Source: Candidatus Aenigmatarchaeota archaeon (lineage in GTDB: Archaea > Aenigmatarchaeota > Aenigmatarchaeia > CG10238-14 > SCSR01). From it: a stretch of DNA of 40,479 bases. A program made the position numbers and the translations under genes. Shown in pieces: positions 9,572 to 19,473 of this stretch (position 1 is its first letter; each line of letters starts with the position of its first letter). The DNA lies in contig JACPJS010000008.1 of NCBI GenBank assembly GCA_016187405.1, positions 1-40,479 on the forward strand, read 5' to 3'. The notes beneath the pieces were generated by a model, which worked only from the letters and a program-made list of their open reading frames with translations, had not been told where the DNA came from and made no database searches.

Positions 9572-11440
9572 TTATTTTAGCCTTAGTGATTCAAGGTTCA
9601 TCGGTGCGTCTGTCGGAATTCTGAAAACCTGATTGATTCCTCTTGCAAGTTCCATAGTTTTCTGAGGATCACCATGAACACATATAGTCCTATCCGGTCT
9701 CGATGACAATCTGCCAATGAATGCAAGCAATTGATTTCTATCCGAGTGTGCGCTAAGACCTTCAATTGTTTCGATATTTATTTTCAATTGAACATTGACA
9801 GTTTTCCCACCTTCAGCTTTTACAGGAATCTCTCTCCAACCGTTCTGCAATCTCCTTCCCATGCTACCTTCTGCCTGGTAACCAACGAACAACAAAGTGC
9901 TGTTAGGATCTTCTGCAAAATGTCTCAAATGTTCCATTACAGGACCGCCTATCAACATACCCGATGTGGAAACAATCACACACGGCTTGTCTTCCCATGC
10001 CTTTTCCCTTTCTTGTTGAGATGCAATTCTCTTGAATGCCTTGTTCAAAAACGGATTCTCACCCTGGAATATTTGCTTTTGTACATTCCTTCCAAGATAT
10101 TCAGGATACGCAGTAAAGATTCCGTTTGCATCCCATATCATACCATCAAGATATATCGGATATTCAAATCCGTTTTCAATAAGAACAGCCATTACTTCCT
10201 GTGCCCTTTCAACTGCAAAGCTAGGAATAATAACGACTCCTCTTTTTTCCATCGTCTTGTTTACGATATCCATCAATTCCTTTTCAGTGTATGCTCTGTG
10301 TGGCATGATATCATGCGCACCTCCATATGTGGATTCTATGATCAATGTCTCGACTCTTTGGAAATCAGTGTATGCAGGATCCAATAAAGTTGTCTTGCCG
10401 AATTTCTGGTCAAGTGCATAAACAATATTGTGCATTCCTTCACCGACATGGAAATGTGGCAATGCGGATCCTAGAATGTGCCCTCCGTTTTGCATTGTCA
10501 ATCTCACATCAGGCGCAACATCTGATACCTCACCATATTCCAATGGTATGGCATGCCTGATTGCTTCCTTTATCCCACGTACTGTGTACAATGGTGTGCC
10601 CATATTTTTCTGCATGACATCGACATAATCAAACCACAACAATGTTGCAAGGTCCAATGCAGGAGTCGTGATGTATAAAGGACCGTTGAATCCGTATTCG
10701 TATAACATCGGCACTGCACCGACATGATCCATGTGTGAGTGTGAAATAACAATTGCATCCAGTTCGTTGTAATCGAATTCTTTCGTACCGAATATTGGAT
10801 ATACTTCAGAGTTCTGTGCGCCTGCTTTTATCCCGCAGTCGATAAGGACTTTGGATTTTGGTGTTTCCAACAACGCTGCACTTCTCCCAACCTCTTTCCA
10901 TCCACCGAGACCGATTATCCTGACCCAGTCTCTGTTTGATTTCCTATCACTGAATATTGTTTCTCCGACTTTATTGAGGAATTCTTTTCTGAATTTCACC
11001 TCAGAATGCATCACTTTCCTGATTGTATCAACGATATCCGATTTGATTGCAGGAACTCTTTCTATCCTAGGAATCCAGTATGTTTCAGAACGGATGTTCC
11101 TGAATGTTTCCCCACCTTTACCAATAACCAATCCAGGTTTCTCTGCTGCGATAACAACTATGCTTCTCTCAGGTTCGAAATAAATGTCCTTTATGTTAGC
11201 TTCCTGCGGAACTATCTCATGGATTTTTTCCTTTACCTTTTCTTCATCCATCAAAAGATTTTTCTCGAGTCTTATTTCTATTCTTTTCTTCACTTCGCGT
11301 ACGACATCACGTATAGTCTCGTCCGATTTTCTGAAGAATTCTTGGTCCTTAGTATAGACAATAACCTCTGACCCTTCTAGTTCTACCCTAGTCACTGCTT
11401 TTGGAGGTAAAAGAGATTTTACCTTTTCTAGAATTTCCAT
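9572..11440 (-). CDS. Beta-CASP/metallo-beta-lactamase ribonuclease aCPSF1 with N-terminal KH domains
   Basis: 622 aa; 'GGWKEVGRSAALLETPKSKVLIDCGI', 'VISHSHMDHVGAVPMLYEYGFNGPLYITTPALDL', 'STSGMLIGGPVMEHL', 'SAHSDRNQLLAFI'; KH GxxG-like 'VIGKGGETFRNI'. Confidence 0.96.
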   Translation of the reverse strand: MEILEKVKSLLPPKAVTRVELEGSEVIVYTKDQEFFRKSDETIRDVVREVKKRIEIRLEKNLLMDEEKVKEKIHEIVPQEANIKDIYFEPERSIVVIAAEKPGLVIGKGGETFRNIRSETYWIPRIERVPAIKSDIVDTIRKVMHSEVKFRKEFLNKVGETIFSDRKSNRDWVRIIGLGGWKEVGRSAALLETPKSKVLIDCGIKAGAQNSEVYPIFGTKEFDYNELDAIVISHSHMDHVGAVPMLYEYGFNGPLYITTPALDLATLLWFDYVDVMQKNMGTPLYTVRGIKEAIRHAIPLEYGEVSDVAPDVRLTMQNGGHILGSALPHFHVGEGMHNIVYALDQKFGKTTLLDPAYTDFQRVETLIIESTYGGAHDIMPHRAYTEKELMDIVNKTMEKRGVVIIPSFAVERAQEVMAVLIENGFEYPIYLDGMIWDANGIFTAYPEYLGRNVQKQIFQGENPFLNKAFKRIASQQEREKAWEDKPCVIVSTSGMLIGGPVMEHLRHFAEDPNSTLLFVGYQAEGSMGRRLQNGWREIPVKAEGGKTVNVQLKINIETIEGLSAHSDRNQLLAFIGRLSSRPDRTICVHGDPQKTMELARGINQVFRIPTDAPMNLESLRLK

Positions 11441-11471
11441 TTTTATTCACATTTAAGAAAAGAAATATTTT

Positions 11472-12110
11472 TTATTCGATTTTCGTTCTTGTAATTTTTA
11501 CGCCATCTTTTGTTATCGTACAGACATCTATAACTCTACCACCTGAGCCGATATCTCTTTCGATTGCCGACTTGATTGCCCTTATTGCCAACTTGCCACC
11601 TTCTTCCACACTAATACCATCTTTGTACGCATCTTCCAAAACACCCAATGCCATCGGTGAACCTGAACCTGTCGAGAAGAATCTCCTTTCTTCTTCTGTC
11701 GAACCTAATGGATCCAAATCAAAAATATGAGCGCCTGTCTGGTCGTAACCTGCAAGAATCAACTGGACATAATAAGGATAATACTTGCTTCCCTGTAGGA
11801 TGTTTGACAATAATGTTGCTGCACCAGCAACTGAAAGTTTTCTTTGGTTCTCGATCGAGAATAATTTCAATTCTGCCTTTAGGTATCTTGCCAATGCCTG
11901 TGCATCACCCGAGCCGCCTGCGATTGTCATTGCGATGTGGTCGTCCAATTGTAATACTTTTTCTGATTCCTTGCTTGCTATGAGATATCCCAATGTTGAT
12001 TTTGACTCGGCCGCAAGTATAGCACCATCTTTACATGCAAGACCTACAGTAGTAGTTCCTGTCTTTCTTAGTTGCACTGACTTGCTCAGTTCGTCATTCA
12101 AAGAGTTCAT
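11472..12110 (-). CDS. psmB: Proteasome beta subunit
   Basis: 212 aa; short propeptide followed by 'GTTTVGLACKDGAILAAESKSTLGYLIASKESEKVLQLDDHIAMTIAGG' with candidate catalytic Thr after Gly. Confidence 0.96.
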   Translation of the reverse strand: MNSLNDELSKSVQLRKTGTTTVGLACKDGAILAAESKSTLGYLIASKESEKVLQLDDHIAMTIAGGSGDAQALARYLKAELKLFSIENQRKLSVAGAATLLSNILQGSKYYPYYVQLILAGYDQTGAHIFDLDPLGSTEEERRFFSTGSGSPMALGVLEDAYKDGISVEEGGKLAIRAIKSAIERDIGSGGRVIDVCTITKDGVKITRTKIE

Positions 12111-12212
12111 AAGAATCAGTAATTTGTATTAAGTTACTAGGTTTAAAAAGATTGTTATTAACCAGACTTTTATATACACTAATTCATATGAAATTTAATA
12201 GGATAGGTAAAA

Positions 12213-12455
12213 TTGAGAATACCATCAATCCGTGTTTCAGTTTATGAAATAAGCATATGGCATGTTTTACTGGGAGTTGTTGCTTTATTTATATTACTGG
12301 CTATTTTTAGCCCATCGACTATAGACAAAATTAATCAAACAATACAAGAGATTGTTATTGCACTTGCTGTTATAGCATTATTAATTGCAATGATATGGGC
12401 AGCTGCCAATCAGCAACCCAGACGAGAAAGAAGAGTTATCGTAATAGACGGATAA
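12213..12455 (+). CDS. Small predicted membrane protein, 80 aa (two hydrophobic segments)
   Basis: TTG start; hydrophobic segments 'WHVLLGVVALFILLAIFSP' and 'IVIALAVIALLIAMIWAAA'; TATA-like 'tttatatac' upstream around 12170. Confidence 0.62.
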   Translation: MRIPSIRVSVYEISIWHVLLGVVALFILLAIFSPSTIDKINQTIQEIVIALAVIALLIAMIWAAANQQPRRERRVIVIDG

Positions 12456-12459
12456 ATTC

Positions 12460-13896
12460 TCAATATGATTTCGCGAAATTAGCAACGGTTTTCGCCCTCT
12501 TTCCACAATAAATACAATCCCCAAGAACTTTGTTATTCTTCAAAGGCATGTTTGTAATCTTTGCACCAGTTTCTTCTTTCACCTTATCTTCACATTTACT
12601 ATCCATGCACCAGTTTGCTTGAACAATTCCTTTTTTCTTTTCTAATGTCGATTTGAATTCCTGATAAGTTTTCACCTTGTACATATTGCTAGATAGAAAT
12701 TCACCAGCTTTCTTGAACAAACTCTTCTGCATATCCTCCAGTTCCTTCTTCACTTCACTCCCAACTTTGGAAATTGCAACAGAACGTTTCTTTGAAGTAT
12801 CTCTTCTAACAACAACAACTTGTTTGGCTTTGATATCCTTCGGTCCGATTTCAATTCTGATAGGAACACCTTTCAGTTCCCATTCGTTGAACTTCCATCC
12901 AGGTGTGTAATAATTTCTATCATCAAGCATGACACGTACATCTTTCAATTCACTTTCCAATTTCTTGGCAACTTTCAAAACAGCAGATTTATTCTTCTCA
13001 TCGAATATCGGAACAATGACAACTTGTGTCGGAGCAACCTTTGGTGGCAATACCAATCCGCGATCATCGCTGTGCATAGCAACCATCACACCCAATTCTC
13101 TTGTAGTGATAGCCCATGTGTTCTGCCATGCGTGCTGTCTCTTGCCATCCTTGTCGAGAAATGTTATGTCGAATGCTTTGGCGAAATTCTGTCCATCCGA
13201 ATGAAAGTCAGGACCCTGTATGGCTTTTCCATCCGGCAACAAATGCTCGATACTATAACTTGCAACAGCGCCTGCAAATTTCTCTTTTTCACTCTTCCTA
13301 CCAACCATCCCAGGCAATGCAAGATAGTCTTCTGTAATCATTTCATATATACCTAGAATCTCGTCACGTTCAGTATCCGCCTCTTTCTCAGTCGCAAAAA
13401 CAGTATGACCCTCGTTCCACAAAAATTCACGTGATCTTAGAAATGGTACAGGATGTTTGAATTCCCATCTCAATACATTATTCCACTGGTTGAACCTCAG
13501 TGGCAGGTCTCTCCAAGACCTTATCCATTTCGAATAACTGTCATACATTATTGTCTCTGATGTAGGACGTATTGCCAATCTTTCATCCAATTTCGTATCT
13601 CCAGTTTGTGTCACCCATGCTACTTCAGGCGAGAATCCTTCCACATGCTGCGCTTCCTTTTTCAAGAATTTCTCAGGAATCAACAATGGAAAATAGACAT
13701 TCTCCACACCGAGTTTCTTGAACTCTGCGTCTATATTCTTCTGCAATATCTCCCATATACCGTAAGCAAGCGGTCTGAACACCATGCAACCTGAAACAGC
13801 GCTATAGTCTGCCATTTCCGATTTCAGAATAACCTGCGTGTACCATTCGTCAAGATTCTCGGATTTCTTTACAGTTATCCCTTCTTGTTTAGCCAT
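12460..13896 (-). CDS. proS: Proline--tRNA ligase (archaeal/eukaryal type)
   Basis: 478 aa; 'RPTSETIMYDSYSKWIRSWRDLPLRFNQWNNVLRWEFKHPVPFLRSREFLWNEGHTVFAT'. Confidence 0.97.
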   Translation of the reverse strand: MAKQEGITVKKSENLDEWYTQVILKSEMADYSAVSGCMVFRPLAYGIWEILQKNIDAEFKKLGVENVYFPLLIPEKFLKKEAQHVEGFSPEVAWVTQTGDTKLDERLAIRPTSETIMYDSYSKWIRSWRDLPLRFNQWNNVLRWEFKHPVPFLRSREFLWNEGHTVFATEKEADTERDEILGIYEMITEDYLALPGMVGRKSEKEKFAGAVASYSIEHLLPDGKAIQGPDFHSDGQNFAKAFDITFLDKDGKRQHAWQNTWAITTRELGVMVAMHSDDRGLVLPPKVAPTQVVIVPIFDEKNKSAVLKVAKKLESELKDVRVMLDDRNYYTPGWKFNEWELKGVPIRIEIGPKDIKAKQVVVVRRDTSKKRSVAISKVGSEVKKELEDMQKSLFKKAGEFLSSNMYKVKTYQEFKSTLEKKKGIVQANWCMDSKCEDKVKEETGAKITNMPLKNNKVLGDCIYCGKRAKTVANFAKSY

Positions 13897-13933
13897 GTCT
13901 TTACTTTTGTATTTTAAAGTATTATTTCTAATC

Positions 13934-14251
13934 CTATCCGAGTATTTCTACATTATGGTCGTCGACTTTTAAAAGTTCCCTGACTTGGTCAGCGTAAGCC
14001 CCTACAGGCACATATTCAATCATAATCGGACCACCTGTGCCGTGCTGCAATCCATCTGCCAGTCCTATGACAACCAACCTATCTTCAGGTTCTTTCCTAG
14101 TGCCGACCAGCAGACTACGCGAGTTTATTGCATATCCTTGCAGTAATCTACAATCCTGCAAAATTACTGCCGAATCACCATCTCTATACTGGAATTCAGA
14201 TCCAATAGCTTGCAATGACCTAGGTCTTGTAGAATTTTGTGCATAATCCAT
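13934..14251 (-). CDS. Hypothetical protein, 105 aa
   Basis: ORF 'MDYAQNSTRPRSLQAIGSEFQYRDGDSAVILQDCRLLQGYAINSRSLLVGTRKEPEDRLVVIGLADGLQHGTGGP...'; divergent from mre11. Confidence 0.65.
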   Translation of the reverse strand: MDYAQNSTRPRSLQAIGSEFQYRDGDSAVILQDCRLLQGYAINSRSLLVGTRKEPEDRLVVIGLADGLQHGTGGPIMIEYVPVGAYADQVRELLKVDDHNVEILG

Positions 14252-14305
14252 GATAATTTAGAATACTGTTTTACGGTTAAATAAATTTACTCCAATAGTA
14301 TTCGT

Positions 14306-15550
14306 ATGAAAATCTCCATTCTATCCGATTTGCACTTCGGCTACTCGTATACATCTGAACTGGACAACGACTCGTTTGACAACGCCAACGAAGCAATAGA
14401 GAAATCACTCGATTCAGACTTGATAATTCTCGGCGGTGACATATTCGATATACGCGCACCGAAGACACCTACTTGGGGCAAGGCGATGGATATTCTATCA
14501 AAACCATTATTGAAAAACAATCCAGGGATCAAACTCGTAGAAACAGACAAGAGCCTTAAAGAAATTTCACAAAGAACCCTGAACCACATACCAGTCGTTT
14601 CAATCCACGGAAATCACGAAAGGCTTACAAAATTAGATGTGAACACTGTTGAATCACTCGAGAACGCAGGATTGTTGATTCACCTTCATTTGAACACAAT
14701 CATTTTTGAAAAGGACGGGATAAAAGTTGCGATACATGCAATGTCTTCAGTCCCAGAGAGATATGCGAAAGAAGTTTTGGACAGATGGAATCCACAACCA
14801 ATATCAGGATGTACGAATATTTTATTGTTACATCAAAGTATTGATCCATATGTATATTCTCCGATAGAGCCGCCATCGTTGAGCTTGTCAAACCTTCCGA
14901 AAGGGTTCGATATCATAATCAACGGTCACTTGCACGGGCACAACATGGAGAAGATAGATAACACGACTTTGATAATGCCAGGAAGTACGGTTATAACACA
15001 ATTCGAAAAGAATGAAGCAAGCTCGCCAAAAGTTATCGCACAGATAGAAATCGGAAATGAAACTAAGATAGAATTCGTTTCTTTAGAGACTGCGAGAAAA
15101 TTCATTTATGAGAATCTGGAGATTGAGAATTCAGCAACATCATTCAGAGAACAGATAGAAAGAAAAGTAAATCAGATTCTTTATTCAGATGAGTTCAAGA
15201 AGAAACCTGTAATAAAAATAAAACTTACTGCGAAAGAACTTTCAGTTCCTGACCAAGAAATCAGAACTATAGAGAGAAAATATTCTGAGAACGCCATACT
15301 TCTTCTGCCTAAGGAGTTTGAATCAAAGGAACTCTCGGATAAAATTGAACTATTGAAAAATCTCCGCGAACAGAAATTGTCTATCGAGGAATTGGGAATC
15401 ACTATACTGAAAGATAACTTGGATGAACTGGGAATTGATGCTAGTTTCGATTATGATACAATGTTCAAACTTTTGAGCGAAGATGAGAATGACAGGGCAT
15501 TGAACATATTGTTGGGCAAACAAACTACATTGGCACAGGTGGGAAGATGA
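14306..15550 (+). CDS. mre11: DNA double-strand break repair nuclease Mre11
   Basis: Phosphoesterase motifs 'SDLHFGY', 'GGDIFDIRAP', 'IHGNHE', 'NGHLHGH'; its end overlaps the rad50 start. Confidence 0.92.
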   Translation: MKISILSDLHFGYSYTSELDNDSFDNANEAIEKSLDSDLIILGGDIFDIRAPKTPTWGKAMDILSKPLLKNNPGIKLVETDKSLKEISQRTLNHIPVVSIHGNHERLTKLDVNTVESLENAGLLIHLHLNTIIFEKDGIKVAIHAMSSVPERYAKEVLDRWNPQPISGCTNILLLHQSIDPYVYSPIEPPSLSLSNLPKGFDIIINGHLHGHNMEKIDNTTLIMPGSTVITQFEKNEASSPKVIAQIEIGNETKIEFVSLETARKFIYENLEIENSATSFREQIERKVNQILYSDEFKKKPVIKIKLTAKELSVPDQEIRTIERKYSENAILLLPKEFESKELSDKIELLKNLREQKLSIEELGITILKDNLDELGIDASFDYDTMFKLLSEDENDRALNILLGKQTTLAQVGR

Positions 15551-17913
15551 TAACAGGAATAAAATTGAAGAACTGGAGGTCGCATCTAGACTCGTCGATA
15601 GAATTCACAGACGGTACGAATGCATTGCTGGGACATATGGGTTCTGGCAAAACTACGATACTCGATTCAATCTGTTTTGCATTTTTTGGAACATTCCCGA
15701 TATTGCAATCAAAGAAAATAAAATTAGACGATTTGATAATGAACAAACCTTCGTTAAAAGAGATGGCAGAGGTCGAAGTTTTCTTCCAGACTGATGGAAA
15801 GGATTATTCTGTCAAGAGAGTTGTTGAAAAAAGAAAAGGAACAGCATATTCTGAATTGAGAGAAAACGGAAAACTTATCGAGGCTCCTAGCACGCAGAGA
15901 GTTAATGAGCTTGTAGAAAAAATATTGAAGGTAAACTATGATTTGTTCAGCAAGGCAATATATTCCGAACAGAATGCACTTGATTATTTCTTGACAATTC
16001 CTAAAGGCCAGCGAATGAGAAAGATAGACGAACTCTTGACGATTGACAAATTTGAAAAGGCGAGATCCAATGCAGGTTCACTTGCAAACAAAGTATTGGA
16101 GAGAAAGTCTTCAGCACAAATGATAATGGACAACGTTAATGCAAATGATTTGGATGTGAAGATTAAGGAAATCAAAAGTTCCTTGCAATCTCTTATTTCG
16201 GAAAAGGTACAGTCGGAAGTCGGAGTGAAATCAACAAAACAACGAAGAATGCTGGTCGAGATTGATTTGCAAAAATTGCGAAGGATGAAAGACGATTTTG
16301 AGATTTTGAAACGTGAAGAGAGAGGATTGTCAAGTGGAATAGACGAACTTTATCGTTCCATTATGAAAGTCGAACAGAAACTATCCAATATAGACAAGGA
16401 AAACATTGGCGAAGCTATGAAATCCTCATCCGACTTGCTGGATGAGATGACACGGTCACTTGAAGAAAATTCTATTGAGTACCAGAAATTATCGAATGAA
16501 TATTTCAAATTCAAGACAGAGGCAGACGTTTACAAGAGGGAAATAATTGATAAACTGGAAAAGGAGCTTGGTATAAAACTTGCTGCACAGAAAGAAGCAG
16601 ATTTGATCAAGAAGAAAATTGGAAGAGACCCTGACAAGCAACTTGAAAAAAGAAAGCTTGCTGTTGAGAAATATGTCGGTGAATTAGAATCATTGAGAAT
16701 CAAGATGAGCGATCTTGCAGAAGTTATCGAACAATTATCTTCGGTAAAGGCAACATGTCCTGTATGTGAGGCAAGGCTTACAGATGAGAAGAAGATAGTA
16801 CTGATTAAATCAAAGCGCGAAAAGATCACAAAGTTGCAGGCCAATATCAACGATGCTCTGAAGAAGAAGGAGATAACCGAGACTGAACTCAGGCAATTGA
16901 TGTCGATGCTGGACAGATTGGATGATATACTGAACAGGATTTCAGATTTCGATAAACTTTCAAGCGATTTGGATACAGCAAAGGACATTTACAAAGTCTT
17001 GTCAGAGAATTCAATCAAAATGGAAGCTGAGATTAAAATTATGAAACAAAATCTTGCTGAAATGCAAAAGAAGATGGTAGATGTCAGGAATTCACGAGGA
17101 GAACTTGAACTGTTGAATTCGCAGATACACGAATATAATGCTGGTAAAAGAAGGATAGAGGAACTTACAAGTCAACGAAGTCTAATCGTTTCCCATTTGC
17201 AACAATTGGAGAAATCTTTTGTCGGAGTGGATATACGGAAATTGGAAGAGGAATTGATGGAACTTGCGGGCAAGGAGAAAGAATTTTCTACAAAGATGCA
17301 GTCGTTTGATCAGCTGGTGTTTGAAAGAGAGAACAGGCTGAAAGAACTTGAGAATGCTTATAATACAATCGTGAAAGAGAGAGATGAAATCAGAAAATTG
17401 GATCAGGTTGCCATACAGTTGAGGATTTTTGAGAAATCACTTGAAGCAACACAAATACAATTGAGGCAGGAATTCATTACAGCTGTAAATTATTCGATGA
17501 ACCAATTATGGCAAACACTATATCCGTACAGGGATTTTGCTGATATACGACTGAATGTTGAAGAAGGGGATTATGTTTTGCAATTGTTGAGCAGGAACGA
17601 ATGGATTAATGTCGAAGGAATTGTATCCGGCGGAGAAAGAAGTTTAGCAGCATTGACTTTGAGAGTTGCACTGTCATTGATACTTGCACCGCATCTTAGA
17701 ATGCTTTTCCTTGATGAACCTACCAGCAATCTTGATGCTAAAGCGATAGAAGAATTGTCTACGACATTGAGGGAAAGGATTCACGAATTTATTGATCAGA
17801 CCTTTATCATCACACATGAATCTGAATTGGAGAATGCCGTAACAGGTCACGCATACAGATTGCAGAGAGACAAGGTGAACGATGGATATACGGAAATTGT
17901 GAAATTGAATTAA
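15547..17913 (+). CDS. rad50: DNA double-strand break repair ATPase Rad50
   Basis: 788 aa; Walker A 'LGHMGSGKTTILDSICFAFFGTFP', long coiled coil, zinc hook 'CPVC', signature 'VSGGERSLAALTLRVALSLILAPHLRMLFLDEPTSNLD'. Confidence 0.97.
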   Translation: MITGIKLKNWRSHLDSSIEFTDGTNALLGHMGSGKTTILDSICFAFFGTFPILQSKKIKLDDLIMNKPSLKEMAEVEVFFQTDGKDYSVKRVVEKRKGTAYSELRENGKLIEAPSTQRVNELVEKILKVNYDLFSKAIYSEQNALDYFLTIPKGQRMRKIDELLTIDKFEKARSNAGSLANKVLERKSSAQMIMDNVNANDLDVKIKEIKSSLQSLISEKVQSEVGVKSTKQRRMLVEIDLQKLRRMKDDFEILKREERGLSSGIDELYRSIMKVEQKLSNIDKENIGEAMKSSSDLLDEMTRSLEENSIEYQKLSNEYFKFKTEADVYKREIIDKLEKELGIKLAAQKEADLIKKKIGRDPDKQLEKRKLAVEKYVGELESLRIKMSDLAEVIEQLSSVKATCPVCEARLTDEKKIVLIKSKREKITKLQANINDALKKKEITETELRQLMSMLDRLDDILNRISDFDKLSSDLDTAKDIYKVLSENSIKMEAEIKIMKQNLAEMQKKMVDVRNSRGELELLNSQIHEYNAGKRRIEELTSQRSLIVSHLQQLEKSFVGVDIRKLEEELMELAGKEKEFSTKMQSFDQLVFERENRLKELENAYNTIVKERDEIRKLDQVAIQLRIFEKSLEATQIQLRQEFITAVNYSMNQLWQTLYPYRDFADIRLNVEEGDYVLQLLSRNEWINVEGIVSGGERSLAALTLRVALSLILAPHLRMLFLDEPTSNLDAKAIEELSTTLRERIHEFIDQTFIITHESELENAVTGHAYRLQRDKVNDGYTEIVKLN

Positions 17914-19422
17914 TTACATGAATGTTTCCAAATCTTTGTCATTCAAGTCCTTGTTGTTTGTGAAATTAGAAATCTCATCCTCAAGTTTCATTCCCTTTTC
18001 AAGAGAATCTGTTTTTCTCTCGCGGACATTAATCAGTATAGGATAATTTACAGCCTCACCAACGATATACGCCTCACCTACTTTCAATCCTGGAATGGAA
18101 TTGAAAACTCCCATGGTTATTCCTTCTGAACTTTGTTTTATGTGGTCCAAGTCATAAGGATTCGTTACACGCAGGATAATATGTGTGTTGCATTGCGACA
18201 ATGCAGTAGTTGCTAGTCTGACAGGTCTCTGCGTCACCAAACATAGGCATGCATTGAACTTTCTACCTTCACGTGCAATCTGTTCTATTATCCCACGAGA
18301 TAGTGACCTTTCATAATCCTCACCCTCTGGTGCGAACTGGTGTGCCTCTTCTATAAACAAAATGAATGGAGAGATTTTCTTTTGTCTCCTGAATTCAAAC
18401 AACTTCCTTGCGAAATAAGAAACTATAATCTGTTTCTTCTTAAGATTCACAATGTCAGACAAATCAACTACACTCAGGTTCCCCTGGAAAGCCAAGTCTT
18501 TAATTGATGGATAATCCTTGTTACTGAACAATCCAGTTGCATTCAATTCGTGCAACCATGATATCAATGCGAATTTTGTTTTCGATTCCTTTATGCCACT
18601 ATTCTTTACGGCATCAATTAAATCGTCCAATGTATACGTTGGCTTGTCTTTTCTGAGTTCTTTTATTATCGGTGCAAGTTCTCTTCTCTGCACAGCAGAA
18701 CTTTTGGGCATCAATTCTGACAATTCATATGCAGTCAGGCTGCTTGCAGCTATTGAAATCTTATAACCATCGTAAACTTTAGTCGAGTTGGAATATTTCG
18801 GGTCTTTTGCAAATCCACCATATTCACCATGCGGATCAATCAATATCATCGATGGCCTTGAGTTTCTATCACGATTCAACAGTTCCTCTATCAATATCGA
18901 GGTAAGATACGACTTGCCTGCACCTGACATTGCAAGTATAGCAAGATGCTTCTGGAATAATCTTGTAACATTCAACTTTGCATCAACATTATGGAATTCA
19001 ATTTTACCTATATCCACACCTTTCTTAACATCCAGACCAAGAACATCGTTCAAAACATTTTCATCGACTGGGTATACTTTATTTCCAGGTGATACAGGAA
19101 ATGTAACCCTTTTTTGCGAACCGTTAGAAAACAAACCAACAGGGTATACTTGTGCTACCAAATACTCCCATCTGCCAACAGGAAACTGGTCTGTCAACGA
19201 TTTCCCAGATTTTTCAAACTCACTTACAGATTCAGCACGCTGATAATAACGGTTTGTCTTGAACACCTCATCAACACGCGCGACCAACAAACCGTCACTG
19301 GTTTCCACTTGTACAAACTGACCCTTCTTGACACCACCATTGTTTACTACGAACCAGAATTCCTGACTGCTCGGTCCGGTCTCAAATGATATTACGGTTC
19401 CAAGTTCGCGCATACTTAGCAT
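17914..19422 (-). CDS. herA: HerA-family DNA-translocase/helicase
   Basis: 502 aa; N-terminal HAS-barrel-like region, Walker A 'LAMSGAGKSYLTSILIEELL', 'FILFIEEAHQFAPEG', 'TQRPVRLATTALSQCNTHIILRVTNPYDL'. Start may be the internal ATG at 19413. Confidence 0.94.
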   Translation of the reverse strand: MLSMRELGTVISFETGPSSQEFWFVVNNGGVKKGQFVQVETSDGLLVARVDEVFKTNRYYQRAESVSEFEKSGKSLTDQFPVGRWEYLVAQVYPVGLFSNGSQKRVTFPVSPGNKVYPVDENVLNDVLGLDVKKGVDIGKIEFHNVDAKLNVTRLFQKHLAILAMSGAGKSYLTSILIEELLNRDRNSRPSMILIDPHGEYGGFAKDPKYSNSTKVYDGYKISIAASSLTAYELSELMPKSSAVQRRELAPIIKELRKDKPTYTLDDLIDAVKNSGIKESKTKFALISWLHELNATGLFSNKDYPSIKDLAFQGNLSVVDLSDIVNLKKKQIIVSYFARKLFEFRRQKKISPFILFIEEAHQFAPEGEDYERSLSRGIIEQIAREGRKFNACLCLVTQRPVRLATTALSQCNTHIILRVTNPYDLDHIKQSSEGITMGVFNSIPGLKVGEAYIVGEAVNYPILINVRERKTDSLEKGMKLEDEISNFTNNKDLNDKDLETFM

Positions 19423-19473
19423 TATTTTAGAAAACTTAAATTGTTATTCAAGCTCTATTTCTCTATAATAATT

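Noticed and set aside
9731-10387. 218-aa + strand ORF opposite aCPSF1
   Set aside because: Antisense to a confident conserved gene; Cys/Phe/His-rich translation looks like reverse-complement artefact.
12820-13356. 178-aa + strand ORF opposite proS
   Set aside because: Antisense to ProRS, no recognisable domain.
16530-16988. 152-aa minus-strand ORF opposite rad50
   Set aside because: Ser/Ile-rich antisense of the Rad50 coiled-coil; typical composition artefact.
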